A stretch of 64,000 bases of DNA from JAXHUH01 sp034211175 (lineage in GTDB: Bacteria; Actinomycetota; Acidimicrobiia; Acidimicrobiales; CAIXPF01). Under the pieces are notes generated by a model, which saw only the letters and a program-made list of their open reading frames with translations, did no database searches and was not told where the DNA came from. Each line of letters begins with the position of its first letter. The first letter of the stretch is position 1. A program made the position numbers and the translations under genes. The stretch lies in assembly GCA_034211175.1 (NCBI GenBank), contig JAXHUH010000205.1, forward strand, positions 1 through 64,000. The letters are read 5' to 3'. Below are positions 33,506 to 42,391 of the stretch, piece by piece.

Positions 33506-34162
33506 TCAGGCGGCGAGGCGCCGCTCGAGCCCGACCGCCTCGGCGAGCGCGACCCGGTCCGCGTCGGGGTGGAGCCTGGAGATCGCGTCGATGGTGAAGC
33601 CGCGCTCGGCGAGCGCGGCGACCGCCGCGGTGGTCAGCCGGGAGCCGGCGAGGTGGGGCTCGCCGCCGAGCTTGCCGGCCACGATGCGAAGCCCCGGCCC
33701 GGGGCGGCGCAGGTCGGGGCCCCGGGCGTCGCCGGCGTCGAACGGGCCGAGCACGTCGAGGAGGTCGTCGGCGAGCACGCCCTGGCCGGTGGCGTCGTGC
33801 ACGCCGTCGGCGTCGCGGACGAGCACCCGGCCGCTGCGGTCGACCCCGAGCGGTGAGGCGCCGCCCCGGCCGTTGGCCCACAGCTCGACCCCGCGGCTTC
33901 GCACCGCGTCGAGCGCGCCGCGGACCTGGCGCATCGGGCTGGCGGGCACGCCGACGTCGTCCTTGGGGTGTCGGAGCCAGGCGACGACGCGCAGCGCCAT
34001 GAGATCGGCGTAGGACCACAGCATCGGCTGGACCTCCGACACCGACGGCACCACCAGGCCGTCCCGGGCCCACTCGTAGACCGTCGACGCCGACACCCCC
34101 GCCAGCTGCGCCGCCCGTTCGGCCTCGTAGCACCCTTCGAACAGCCGCACCTCGCCGGTCAC
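33506..34162 (-). CDS. VapB45-like antitoxin (MerR-type HTH plus DUF433)
   Basis: 218-residue protein with GTG start. Residues about 8-60 form a MerR-like helix-turn-helix (YEAERAAQLAGVSASTVYEWARDGLVVPS). The C-terminus (IVAGKLGGEPHLAGSRLTTAAVAALAERGFTIDAISRLHP) is a DUF433 domain. This domain order is that of the VapB45 antitoxin type. It should repress its own promoter and neutralise the PIN-like protein encoded immediately downstream. Strand and 3-base spacing agree with co-translation. Confidence 0.75.
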   Translation of the reverse strand: MTGEVRLFEGCYEAERAAQLAGVSASTVYEWARDGLVVPSVSEVQPMLWSYADLMALRVVAWLRHPKDDVGVPASPMRQVRGALDAVRSRGVELWANGRGGASPLGVDRSGRVLVRDADGVHDATGQGVLADDLLDVLGPFDAGDARGPDLRRPGPGLRIVAGKLGGEPHLAGSRLTTAAVAALAERGFTIDAISRLHPDADRVALAEAVGLERRLAA

Positions 34163-34301
34163 CGTCCCGACGGTACTCGGCCGCTCACGGTGGCCGACGA
34201 GCCGCTGACCGCTCGACTTCTCAGTTGTTCGGCTGCCCGACGGCTCGATGCCGAGGGCGCCGTGACGCGCGTCGGTGCCCTCCAGCCGCGAGGATCTGCC
34301 C

Positions 34302-36866
34302 ATGCCGTCCGAGCATGATCTGGTTCGCGCCGCCGTCGAGCTCGCCGGCACCGGCGTGGTGCCGCGGGAAGCGATCGTCGACCACCTGGCCGGCCTCGCC
34401 GACGGGCTGGGGGAGGAGGCGGTCGCCGAGCTGCTGGACCGCTCGTCGTTCGCCGAGCTGCCCCACGGGTACGTGCACGTCCCCTCGCTGGCCGACGGCA
34501 CGACCTGGACCGTCCGGGTCGACGCCGAGGACGCCGCGGAGGGCTTCCTCCTCCTCGACGAGGACCTCGCCCCGCTCATCGCGTGGTTCGCGGAGCTCGA
34601 CACGATCCCGCTGCTCGACGAGGCCGGCAACCCCGCCGGCCACGCGGTCGTTCCCGACGACACCGTCGAGGTCCTCGAGGGTCCCGACGGCTGGCTGGAC
34701 CCGGTCGCGGGCGGGCTCGCCGCGGTCTCCGTCGTCGGTGACGCCCTGCGCATCGAGCCGTGCACGCAGCCGCCGACGCCGACCGAGGCCCAGGTCGCGG
34801 CGGTGCGGGCCGGGTTCGCCGCGACGGCGCGGGACGAGACCGTCGAGATGTTCGAGGGCGAGCGGGTGGCGTTGCGCCACACGCTCTCCGAAGAGCCGCT
34901 GCTGGCCGCGCTGGCGGCCGACCGGACCGTGTTCGGTGACGCCGCCATCCCGTTGCTCGACGACCTGTACGACGCCGCCGGGCTCGAACGCCGCGACCAG
35001 CACGTCGCCGAGCAGGGGTTCGACTGGGGCGCACTCGACTCCGCGCGCACTCGCAGCGGGTACCGGTACCGCCACGGCCTCGACGGCGAGCAGGCCGACC
35101 GGCTCACCGTGTTGTTCGGGGCGTGCCAGGCGTTCGCCGAGCAGGGCCCCGAGGCGCTCGGCACCGACGAGGAGGAGCGCGGCCGGGCGGCGATCCTGCT
35201 CGGGGCCGTCCTGGAGAGCGCGCCGGTGGCGACGGCGTTCGCGGAGGAGCTGCGCACGTCGTCGCTCGAGCCGGCGGACGTCGAGGCGTTCGCGGACCAG
35301 CTGGACTCGTCGTTCGGCGGGAACCTCCCCGCCGGCGTGGCCTGGCTGCGGGCCCGGACCCTCGACGAGGCCGGTCGGCCAGCCGAGGCGATCGACGTGC
35401 TGCGGGCGGCGCTCGGCTCCGACGACGACCGCCATCACGTGCCCGCGCTGGTCGACCTGGCCGGCCTGCTCGCCGACCGCGGCGACGCGGCCGGTGCGCT
35501 CCGGTTGCTGCAACGCGCCGGCGTGGACGACGCCGACAACTACGACCGCGACGGCTACCTGCTCGACCCCGCGCTCGAGGAGGCCGTGGCGCTGCTGGAG
35601 GAGGTCGAGCCGTACGCGGCGGTCCGCCCGAAGGCCGCGGTCGGGCGGAACGACCGGTGCCCGTGCGGTTCGGGCCGCAAGTACAAGGTGTGCCATCTCG
35701 GCAAGGAGGTCCTCCCGCTCGAGGACCGGGCGTGGTGGCTGTTCCGCAAGGCGACCCGTTACCTGGCCCGTCGCGAGCCGTTGCTGGCCGAGTTGCTCGT
35801 GGAGCTCGTGGTGGACCCGTACGAACAGCCCGCGTTCCACCGCGAGGTCATGGCGCTGGGGTTCTTCCAGGACGTCGCGCTGCACGAGGGTGGGGTGCTC
35901 ACCCGCTTCCTGGCCGATCGGAGCGATCTGCTCCCCGATGACGAGGCGCTCCTGGCCCAGCAGTGGGCGCTGACCGATCGTGGGGTGTTCGAGACCGTCG
36001 GGGCCGAGGGCGAGCTCCTGGACGTGCGCAACGTCGGCACGGGTGAGCGGATCACGGTCGCCAACATCACCGAGGTGGCGGAGGCGGGGCCGGGCGGGCT
36101 CACGTTCGGTCGTCCGCTGCCGGTCGGCGACTCCCACCGCGCGTTCGGCGGCCTGGTCCCGCTGCCGCCGGCCCTGATGCCGGACGCGCTCGACGTGCTC
36201 GACGAGGGGGACCCGGCGGGCGTCGCGGGGATCGTCCACCGGATCGTCGCACCGCCGCGGCTCACGAACACGGCCGGCGAGGAGCTGGTGATCCACACGC
36301 TGCGCTGGTCGCTGCCGGCGGACGTCTCGGAGGACGCGCTCGACGAGGCGCTGCGCGGCGCCGGCCTGGACCCGGCGCCCGACGGCGGCCCCGAGTCGAC
36401 GTGGCACCTGATCGGCGACGGCGCGCTCGGGACCGAGAGGACGGAGGCCTCGGTCTGGCTCGACGGCGACGCCCTGGCGGGGGAGGTCAACTCGGACGAG
36501 CGGGCGGAGCGACTCGTCGAGCTCGTGGCCCGGGCGGTGCCCGCCGCGACGCTGGTGGAGGACGAGGCCCGTCCGATCGACGAGATCATGGCGTCGGCCG
36601 ACCCCGGTCCCCGGAACGACCTGATGGACGACCCGGCGGTGCGGGACGCGGTCCGCGAGCACGTCGCCCGGATGGAGGAGGCCTGGCTCGACGAGCAGGT
36701 CCCCGCGCTCGGCGGCCGCACCCCGCGCGAGGCGGTGGGAGACCCGGTCGGCCGGGAGGAGGTGTCCCGGCTGCTCGCCTCCTTCCCCCGCCTCCCCGCC
36801 GGCGACGACGCCGTGGGCATGGACCCCGACCGCCTCCGCTCGCTCCTCGGCCTCCCGCCCGTCTGA
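34302..36866 (+). CDS. SEC-C motif protein (paralogue 2), full-length form
   Basis: 854-residue paralogue of the gene at 28862. Shared segments include an N-terminal helical domain, DDVEAF/TPR-like AWLRARTLDEAGRPAEAIDVLRAAL near residue 345, and SEC-C RCPCGSGRKYKVCH near residue 452, but it lacks the His-rich stretch. It continues about 170 residues beyond paralogue 1, with a C-terminus LGGRTPREAVGDPVGREEV that resembles the toxin-binding end of Xre/MbcA-type antitoxins. ATG 34302 is preferred over GTG 34275 because AGGA sits 7 bases ahead and the N-terminus then matches paralogue 1. A copy of its last 22 codons reappears at 42269. Confidence 0.75.
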   Translation: MPSEHDLVRAAVELAGTGVVPREAIVDHLAGLADGLGEEAVAELLDRSSFAELPHGYVHVPSLADGTTWTVRVDAEDAAEGFLLLDEDLAPLIAWFAELDTIPLLDEAGNPAGHAVVPDDTVEVLEGPDGWLDPVAGGLAAVSVVGDALRIEPCTQPPTPTEAQVAAVRAGFAATARDETVEMFEGERVALRHTLSEEPLLAALAADRTVFGDAAIPLLDDLYDAAGLERRDQHVAEQGFDWGALDSARTRSGYRYRHGLDGEQADRLTVLFGACQAFAEQGPEALGTDEEERGRAAILLGAVLESAPVATAFAEELRTSSLEPADVEAFADQLDSSFGGNLPAGVAWLRARTLDEAGRPAEAIDVLRAALGSDDDRHHVPALVDLAGLLADRGDAAGALRLLQRAGVDDADNYDRDGYLLDPALEEAVALLEEVEPYAAVRPKAAVGRNDRCPCGSGRKYKVCHLGKEVLPLEDRAWWLFRKATRYLARREPLLAELLVELVVDPYEQPAFHREVMALGFFQDVALHEGGVLTRFLADRSDLLPDDEALLAQQWALTDRGVFETVGAEGELLDVRNVGTGERITVANITEVAEAGPGGLTFGRPLPVGDSHRAFGGLVPLPPALMPDALDVLDEGDPAGVAGIVHRIVAPPRLTNTAGEELVIHTLRWSLPADVSEDALDEALRGAGLDPAPDGGPESTWHLIGDGALGTERTEASVWLDGDALAGEVNSDERAERLVELVARAVPAATLVEDEARPIDEIMASADPGPRNDLMDDPAVRDAVREHVARMEEAWLDEQVPALGGRTPREAVGDPVGREEVSRLLASFPRLPAGDDAVGMDPDRLRSLLGLPPV

Positions 36867-36920
36867 CGCGGGGTCGGGGACCGCGGCCGGGTCCGCCGCC
36901 CGGCTACCCGGTCGAGCGGC

Positions 36921-37817
36921 TCAGGTCCCGGAGGTGAGCTCGGCGCGGGTCGGCGGGTCGGCGCCGGCGCGGCTGCACGTGATCGCGGCCGCGGTGACGG
37001 CGAACGCCACGATGTCGGCCCACGCGTCCAACGGGAGGTCGCGCACGGCGCCGGGATCGCCGGCGAGGCCGCGCTCGTGGAGCTGGACGAGGACGGAGGC
37101 GACGAACGTGTCGCCCGCGCCGACGGTGTCGACGACGGTCGTCTCGACGCCGCCGACGGTGCGCTCGCCGTGCCGGGTGTAGATCTGCGCGCCGTCCCCG
37201 CCGCGGGTGACGATCACGGCTGCCTGCTGGCCGGCGACGAGCTCGGCGGCGATCGAGTCGGTGCTGCGGCCCGGCCAGACCCATGCCAGGTCCTCGTCGG
37301 ACCCCCGGTAGAGGTGGGCCCGGGCGAGCCAGCGGTCGTGGAAGTGCCGCCACCGGGCGCGGTCGTCGATGATCTGGGGCCGCACGTTCGGGTCGAGGGA
37401 CACGACGCCGTCGTGGCGCTCGGCGAGGCGGGCGAGCGTCTCGGCGGTCGTGCCCCGGAACAGGCCGAGCGTGCCGCCGTGCACGAGGTGGGGGCCGGCG
37501 CCGAGGACGTCGAGGTCCACGTGATCGAGGCACGTGTCGGCGGTGTCGTCGCCCTCGAAGCGGAAGCGCAGCTGCGGGACGTGCTCGACGATCGCCCGGG
37601 CGGTCGGTTCGGGCCCCCGCTGGGTGGCGCGCAGGTCGACGCCGTTCGACGCCAGGTGTCGCCAGATCCGTTCGCCGTGCTCGTCGGTCGACACCCGTCC
37701 CACGAACGCCGACGGCGCGCCGAGGCGGGCGGCGGCGATGGCGACGTTCATCGGTCCGCCGCCGGGTACCGGGTCGGGGAGGAGGTCGACGAGTGCCTCG
37801 CCGCAGCTGACGATCAT
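36921..37817 (-). CDS. PfkB-family carbohydrate kinase (fructokinase-like)
   Basis: Sugar kinase of 298 residues. The N-terminal CGEALVDLLPDPVPGGGPMNVAIAAARLG carries the sugar-binding PfkB pattern, and VDTVGAGDTFVASVLVQL near residue 240 carries the catalytic Asp and anion hole. GGAGG lies 9 bases before the ATG. It is divergent from the SNF2 gene and convergent with the SEC-C gene. Which sugar it phosphorylates cannot be told; fructose is the usual guess for this subgroup. Confidence 0.88.
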   Translation of the reverse strand: MIVSCGEALVDLLPDPVPGGGPMNVAIAAARLGAPSAFVGRVSTDEHGERIWRHLASNGVDLRATQRGPEPTARAIVEHVPQLRFRFEGDDTADTCLDHVDLDVLGAGPHLVHGGTLGLFRGTTAETLARLAERHDGVVSLDPNVRPQIIDDRARWRHFHDRWLARAHLYRGSDEDLAWVWPGRSTDSIAAELVAGQQAAVIVTRGGDGAQIYTRHGERTVGGVETTVVDTVGAGDTFVASVLVQLHERGLAGDPGAVRDLPLDAWADIVAFAVTAAAITCSRAGADPPTRAELTSGT

Positions 37818-38049
37818 CGGCGTTGTCCTCCGATCGGGCCGCCCGGGGAGCGTGGCCGGCCACGCCGCCGCGGGAGCGTCGGCCGGCGCCCACGGCCCCG
37901 CCGGTGCGGCCGGTGTCGATGGGTGCGGATGTCGCGGCGACCGCCATCATGGGCCACCACCGGGCCGCGGTGCGGCCCGGACGGCCGATCGCCGGTCGCG
38001 CGGAGCCCACGGGTCGAGCGCCGCGGGGACGGTGCGCCATGATCGGCCG

Positions 38050-40980
38050 ATGTGCTCCGCGGCGATCCTCGGCGCGGCCCCGGCCGCCGCGTCGGTGGCG
38101 CCGGTGACGACGGCCGAGCTCATCGGCGTCGAGGCGACGTTCGTGGTCGACGAGCCGCCCCGCGCGTCGACGCTGGCGCTGTGGTCGCCCGACGGGAAGG
38201 TTGTGGGCGCCGACGACGAGCTGGTCGTGGTGCTGGCCGCGGGGCGGCGCGTGCGGCGCCGAACGGTGGCGGTGCGGTCCGTGCCGATCGGGGCGGCGGT
38301 CGATGCGCTCGTGGCGCTGGCGGCGGACGCCCCGGTGACGGCGTCGGTGCGGGCGTGGGCGGCCGCGGCCCGCGTCGCGGTCGAACTGGTCGCACGGGGC
38401 CGGCTGCTGCCGTCGATCACGGCCGACGGTGACGACGCCTGGCGGCTCGGGCCGTTCGACCCCGACGACCTGTGGCGCCAGCACCAGCTCGCCGCCGCGC
38501 TGCCGGCCGAGGCGTACGCCACGCTGGCCGACCCCGGTCCGCCGCTGCGGGTGCCCTCGCCGGGGGTGAGCGCGCGGCGGTTCGGTGACGCGGTGGCCGA
38601 CGCGGTGGTCCGGACCGCCGCCGCCCCGCTGGCGGGCGGCGGCGAGGCGTTCGCCGCTGGCCGGGCCAGCAGGGTCGACGTCGCCGGCGAGTGGCTGGCC
38701 TCGGTCGGTGGCGACGCACCCCGGACCACCGTCACGCTGCGCCTCGAACCACCGGCGGACGACGAGGCCGACGACACGGACCGAGCCACCGATGATCCGG
38801 GGCCGGCCGACGAGCCGGACCCGGCCGAGGACCGGTTCACCGCCGGGCTGGTCCTCCAGAGCGCGGAGGACCCGAGCCTGGCGGTCACCGCCGCCGAGCT
38901 GTGGGACGCCCCCGACGCCGTGCTCACCCGCTTCGACGACGCCGAGGACACGCTCCTGCTGACGCTGCGGCGGGCGGCCCGGGTGTGGCCGCCGGTCGGG
39001 CGGCTCCTCGACGCGGCCCGCCCCGAGCGCCTCGTCCTCGCCGACCGGGAGGTCGACGACCTGCTGGGCCCGGTCGCCGACGACCTGGCCGGCGCCGGGC
39101 TGTCGGTGCAGTGGCCGGCCGAGCTGCTGAAGCCGCTGGAGCTGCGCCCGAGGATCTCGACGCCGCGGCCCGAGGCCGTCGCCGGCGCCGGGTTGAGCGC
39201 CGACGCGCTGCTGTCGTGGCAGGCCCGCCTCGACGGCGTCGAGCTGACCGAGGACGAGCTCGCCCAGCTGGCGGAGGCGAAGCGGGCGGTGGTGCGGCTG
39301 CGGGGCCGGTGGGTGCGGGCCGATCCGGCGCGCCTGGCCCGCCTGCGGGACCGTCGTCGCCTCGGGGCCGGTGCTGCGCTCGGGGTCGCGCTGGGCGGGA
39401 CGCTGGCGATCGACGGCGAGACCGTCGACGCGGAGGTCGAGGGCCCGCTCGCCGAGCTCGGCGACCGCCTCCGCGCCCTCGACGGCGGCCACGAACGGGC
39501 CGAACCACCGGGCCTGGCCGCGGAGCTGCGCCCCTACCAGCGGCGCGGCCTGGCGTGGCTGGCCGAGATGGCCGACCTCGGCCTCGGCGGCGTCCTGGCC
39601 GACGACATGGGCCTCGGCAAGACGCTCCAGGTCCTCGCGCTCCACCTCGACCGCCACGCCGAGCGGGAGTCGCCGCGTCGGGCGACGCTCGTCGTCTGCC
39701 CGACGACACTGGTCGCGAACTGGGAGCGGGAGGCCCGGCGGTTCGCTCCCGACGTGCCGGTCCGCCGCTACCACGGCTCCGGCCGCTCCCTCGACGACCT
39801 CGCCGGTGACGAGCTGGTGGTCACCACCTACGGGGTGGTGCGGCGCGACGCCTCGCTCGCCGAGGTCGGCTGGGGCCTGGTGGTGGCCGATGAGGCCCAG
39901 GCCGTGAAGAACCCCCACAGCCGCGGCGCGAAGGCCCTGCGCAACGTGGCGGCCGACGCCCGCTTCGCGCTGACCGGCACCCCGGTCGAGAACCAGCTCA
40001 TCGACCTGTGGGCGATCTGCGACTGGACGACGCCGGGTCTGCTTGGGCCGCTGGAGCGGTTCCGGCGCGACGTCGCCATCCCCGTCGAGCGTCGGCGCGA
40101 CCCGGACGCGTCGGCGTGGCTGGCGACCCTGGTGCGTCCGTTCGTGCTGCGGCGCCGCAAGTCCGACCCGACGATCGTGCCCGACCTGCCCCCGAAGACC
40201 GAGACCGACCGGGTCGTCGACCTCACCGCCGAGCAGGCCACCCTCTACCGGGCGGTGGTCGACGACGCCCTGGAGCGGATCCGCGCCACCGACGGGATCG
40301 AACGCCGCGGCCTGGTGCTGGCCCTGCTCACGGCGCTGAAGCAGATCTGCAACCACCCGGCCCACCACCTCGGCCAGGACGGGCCGCTGCCCGGCCGGTC
40401 CGCCAAGCTCGACGCGACGGTCGACCTGCTGGAGATCACCTCCGGCGAGGGCGACGCCGCGCTCGTGTTCACCCAGTACGTCGAGATGGGGCGCCTGCTC
40501 GAGCGCCGCCTCGCCGCCGCGGGCCTGCGGGTCGGGTTCCTCCACGGCGGCCTGTCGTCCGCTCGGCGCCAAGAGCTGGTCGACCGGTTCCAGGCCGGCG
40601 GGCTCGACGTGTTCGTCCTCTCCCTCAAGGCGGGCGGCACCGGCCTGAACCTGACCAGGGCGACCCACGTCGTGCACTACGACCGCTGGTGGAACCCGGC
40701 GGTCGAGGACCAGGCCAGCGACCGGGCGTGGCGGATCGGCCAGGACCGCCCGGTGCAGGTCCACCGCCTGATCTGCGAGGGCACCGTCGAGGACCGGATC
40801 GCCACGCTGCTGACGTCGAAGCGGGAGCTGGCCGACCGGGTCGTCGGTGGTGGCGAGGGGTGGGTGTCGGAGCTGACCGACGACGAGCTCGCCGACCTGG
40901 TCGCCCTGTCCGACGGCGACGGCGACGGCGACGGCGCCGCGGAGCGGGTCGAGCCTGCCGGGTCGGGAAGCGGCGGCTGA
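38050..40980 (+). CDS. SNF2-family helicase-like ATPase
   Basis: DNA translocase of 976 residues. The first 480 residues are the SNF2-associated N-terminal region, with Ala/Asp-rich linkers. The motor follows: Walker A DDMGLGKTLQVLALHL near residue 518, motif II VADEAQAVKNP near residue 612, LTGTPVENQL, LLTALKQICNHPAHH and motif VI DRAWRIGQDRPVQVHRL near residue 890. The DEAQ box replaces the usual DEAH, which is common in bacterial SNF2 proteins. The acidic Gly/Asp-rich C-terminus ends at TGATG, coupling it to the SWIM protein. A CATGAT box 6 bases before the ATG may give a leaderless start. Role: DNA repair or nucleoprotein remodelling, by inference. Confidence 0.9.
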   Translation: MCSAAILGAAPAAASVAPVTTAELIGVEATFVVDEPPRASTLALWSPDGKVVGADDELVVVLAAGRRVRRRTVAVRSVPIGAAVDALVALAADAPVTASVRAWAAAARVAVELVARGRLLPSITADGDDAWRLGPFDPDDLWRQHQLAAALPAEAYATLADPGPPLRVPSPGVSARRFGDAVADAVVRTAAAPLAGGGEAFAAGRASRVDVAGEWLASVGGDAPRTTVTLRLEPPADDEADDTDRATDDPGPADEPDPAEDRFTAGLVLQSAEDPSLAVTAAELWDAPDAVLTRFDDAEDTLLLTLRRAARVWPPVGRLLDAARPERLVLADREVDDLLGPVADDLAGAGLSVQWPAELLKPLELRPRISTPRPEAVAGAGLSADALLSWQARLDGVELTEDELAQLAEAKRAVVRLRGRWVRADPARLARLRDRRRLGAGAALGVALGGTLAIDGETVDAEVEGPLAELGDRLRALDGGHERAEPPGLAAELRPYQRRGLAWLAEMADLGLGGVLADDMGLGKTLQVLALHLDRHAERESPRRATLVVCPTTLVANWEREARRFAPDVPVRRYHGSGRSLDDLAGDELVVTTYGVVRRDASLAEVGWGLVVADEAQAVKNPHSRGAKALRNVAADARFALTGTPVENQLIDLWAICDWTTPGLLGPLERFRRDVAIPVERRRDPDASAWLATLVRPFVLRRRKSDPTIVPDLPPKTETDRVVDLTAEQATLYRAVVDDALERIRATDGIERRGLVLALLTALKQICNHPAHHLGQDGPLPGRSAKLDATVDLLEITSGEGDAALVFTQYVEMGRLLERRLAAAGLRVGFLHGGLSSARRQELVDRFQAGGLDVFVLSLKAGGTGLNLTRATHVVHYDRWWNPAVEDQASDRAWRIGQDRPVQVHRLICEGTVEDRIATLLTSKRELADRVVGGGEGWVSELTDDELADLVALSDGDGDGDGAAERVEPAGSGSGG

Positions 40981-42182
40981 TGGCCCGGCAGTTCGGGAAC
41001 ACGTGGTGGGGGCGGACGTGGCTCGACGCGCTGGAGCGCCTCGCCAGCCTCGACCCCAACCGGCTGCCCCGGGGCCGCACCTACGCCCGGACGGGACGCG
41101 TCCTGTCGGTCGAGGTCGAACCGGGCACCGCGCGGGCGGTGGTGCGGGGCCGACGGATCGAGCCGTACCGGGCCGAGCTGCGCCTGCGGACCTTCGGCGA
41201 CGACGAGTGGGACACGCTGGTGGAGGTGATCGTGGCCCGGGCGGCCCGCGCCGCGGCGCTGCTGGACGGCGAGCTGCCGACCGACCTGGTGGACGCGGCG
41301 TCGGCGGCGGGGGTCGAGCTGTTGCCCCGCGCCAGGGAGCTGCGGCTGACGTGCTCGTGCCCCGACGTGGCGAACCCGTGCAAGCACGCCGCGGCGGTGT
41401 GCTACCTCGTGGCCGACGAGCTCGACACCGACCCGTTCGTGCTGTTGCGCCTCCGGGGGCGCGACCGCGACCGGGTCCTGGCCGACGTGCGGGCGCGCCG
41501 CGCTGCGGCATCGGGGGCCGCGGCGGCGGGCGCTTCGGCCGGGGCCCCGCCGGACGATGTGGCAGCCGAGGCGGTGCGGGCGTCGGAGGTGGTGTCGCGC
41601 CCGCTCGGTGCCCTGCCGGAGGTCCCCCACGTGCGGTCGGCGCCGTCGCGCCCGGCGGCGTGGCCCTCCGACCCTCCGGGCGACGCCCCGTTCACCGCGG
41701 CCGGGCTGGAGTCACTGGCGGCGGACGCCGCGGCGCGGGCGTGGGCGGCGATGGCGGACGGCGCCCCGCTGCTGCCCGGTCTGAGCGTCGATGAGGACCT
41801 GGCCCGCCGGGCGGCCGATGCGCACGGGTCGGACGACGTCACGGTGCTGGCCCGCCGGGCGGCGACGACGCCCCGGGCGCTGGCCCGCCGCTCGGCGGCC
41901 TGGCGGGTGGCCGGGGCGGCGGGCCTGGTCGTGGTGGACGAGCCGCCGTGGCGCCCCGACCGGCCGACGATGGCCGCCGCCCGCGACGCGGTGCTCGCCG
42001 CGGGGGTGGCGGCATCGAAGCTGACGGTGGACCGCAATCGCCTCGTGGTCACCGTCGGCGGGGCCTCGTGCCAGCTGCGCCTCGCCGGCGACGGTGCGTG
42101 GTACCGGTTCGTGAAGCGGGCCAACGCGTGGGAGCTGGACGCCGGCCCCGCCTCCGACCCCGACGAGCTCATCGACGAGTGA
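40980..42182 (+). CDS. SWIM zinc-finger protein, partner of the SNF2 ATPase
   Basis: 400-residue protein with the SWIM metal motif TCSCPDVANPCKHAAAVCY (C-x-C-xn-C-x-H) near residue 125. The N-terminus FGNTWWGRTWLDALERL is the usual opening of actinobacterial SWIM proteins paired with SNF2 helicases. After an Ala/Pro-rich linker (residues about 175-240) is a second helical domain ending in an acidic tail. It begins in the SNF2 stop, so the two are almost certainly made together and probably form a complex on DNA. Confidence 0.87.
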   Translation: MARQFGNTWWGRTWLDALERLASLDPNRLPRGRTYARTGRVLSVEVEPGTARAVVRGRRIEPYRAELRLRTFGDDEWDTLVEVIVARAARAAALLDGELPTDLVDAASAAGVELLPRARELRLTCSCPDVANPCKHAAAVCYLVADELDTDPFVLLRLRGRDRDRVLADVRARRAAASGAAAAGASAGAPPDDVAAEAVRASEVVSRPLGALPEVPHVRSAPSRPAAWPSDPPGDAPFTAAGLESLAADAAARAWAAMADGAPLLPGLSVDEDLARRAADAHGSDDVTVLARRAATTPRALARRSAAWRVAGAAGLVVVDEPPWRPDRPTMAAARDAVLAAGVAASKLTVDRNRLVVTVGGASCQLRLAGDGAWYRFVKRANAWELDAGPASDPDELIDE

Positions 42183-42268
42183 CCCCACCCGGGGGCTCGA
42201 CACGGTGTCGGGGCCGGATCCACGCGTCGTCATCGCCCGGCCTGACCGACCTCGGCCCGCACCCGGCA

Positions 42269-42342
42269 TCCCTGCCGGCGACGACGCCACGGGCATGGAC
42301 CCCGACGGCGTCCGCTCCCTCCTCGGCCTCCCGGCGGACTGA
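42269..42342 (+). pseudogene. 3' remnant of a SEC-C gene
   Basis: Translates to PAGDDATGMDPDGVRSLLGLPAD then stop, nearly the same as the last residues of the SEC-C gene ending at 36866 (PAGDDAVGMDPDRLRSLLGLP). The DNA identity covers about 66 bases and is lost on both sides. This makes it a duplicated fragment of a SEC-C 3' end and not a gene. It forms direct repeats flanking the PfkB-SNF2-SWIM block. Confidence 0.8.
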
Positions 42343-42391
42343 CTCGGCGAGCTCGTCGGGCGTGGCGACGAACGGGGTCGGACGTCGGCGG

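Noticed and set aside
36904..41511. Open frame of 1535 codons on the - strand opposite PfkB/SNF2/SWIM
   Set aside because: It is antisense to genes with clear domain motifs, is made of Arg/Gly/Pro/Asp-rich low-complexity sequence, and arises from GC-rich third codon positions.
42183..42391. A small gene between the SWIM gene and the giant gene
   Set aside because: The only protein-like sequence is the last 22 or so codons of a SEC-C gene without a start; it is recorded as a remnant.
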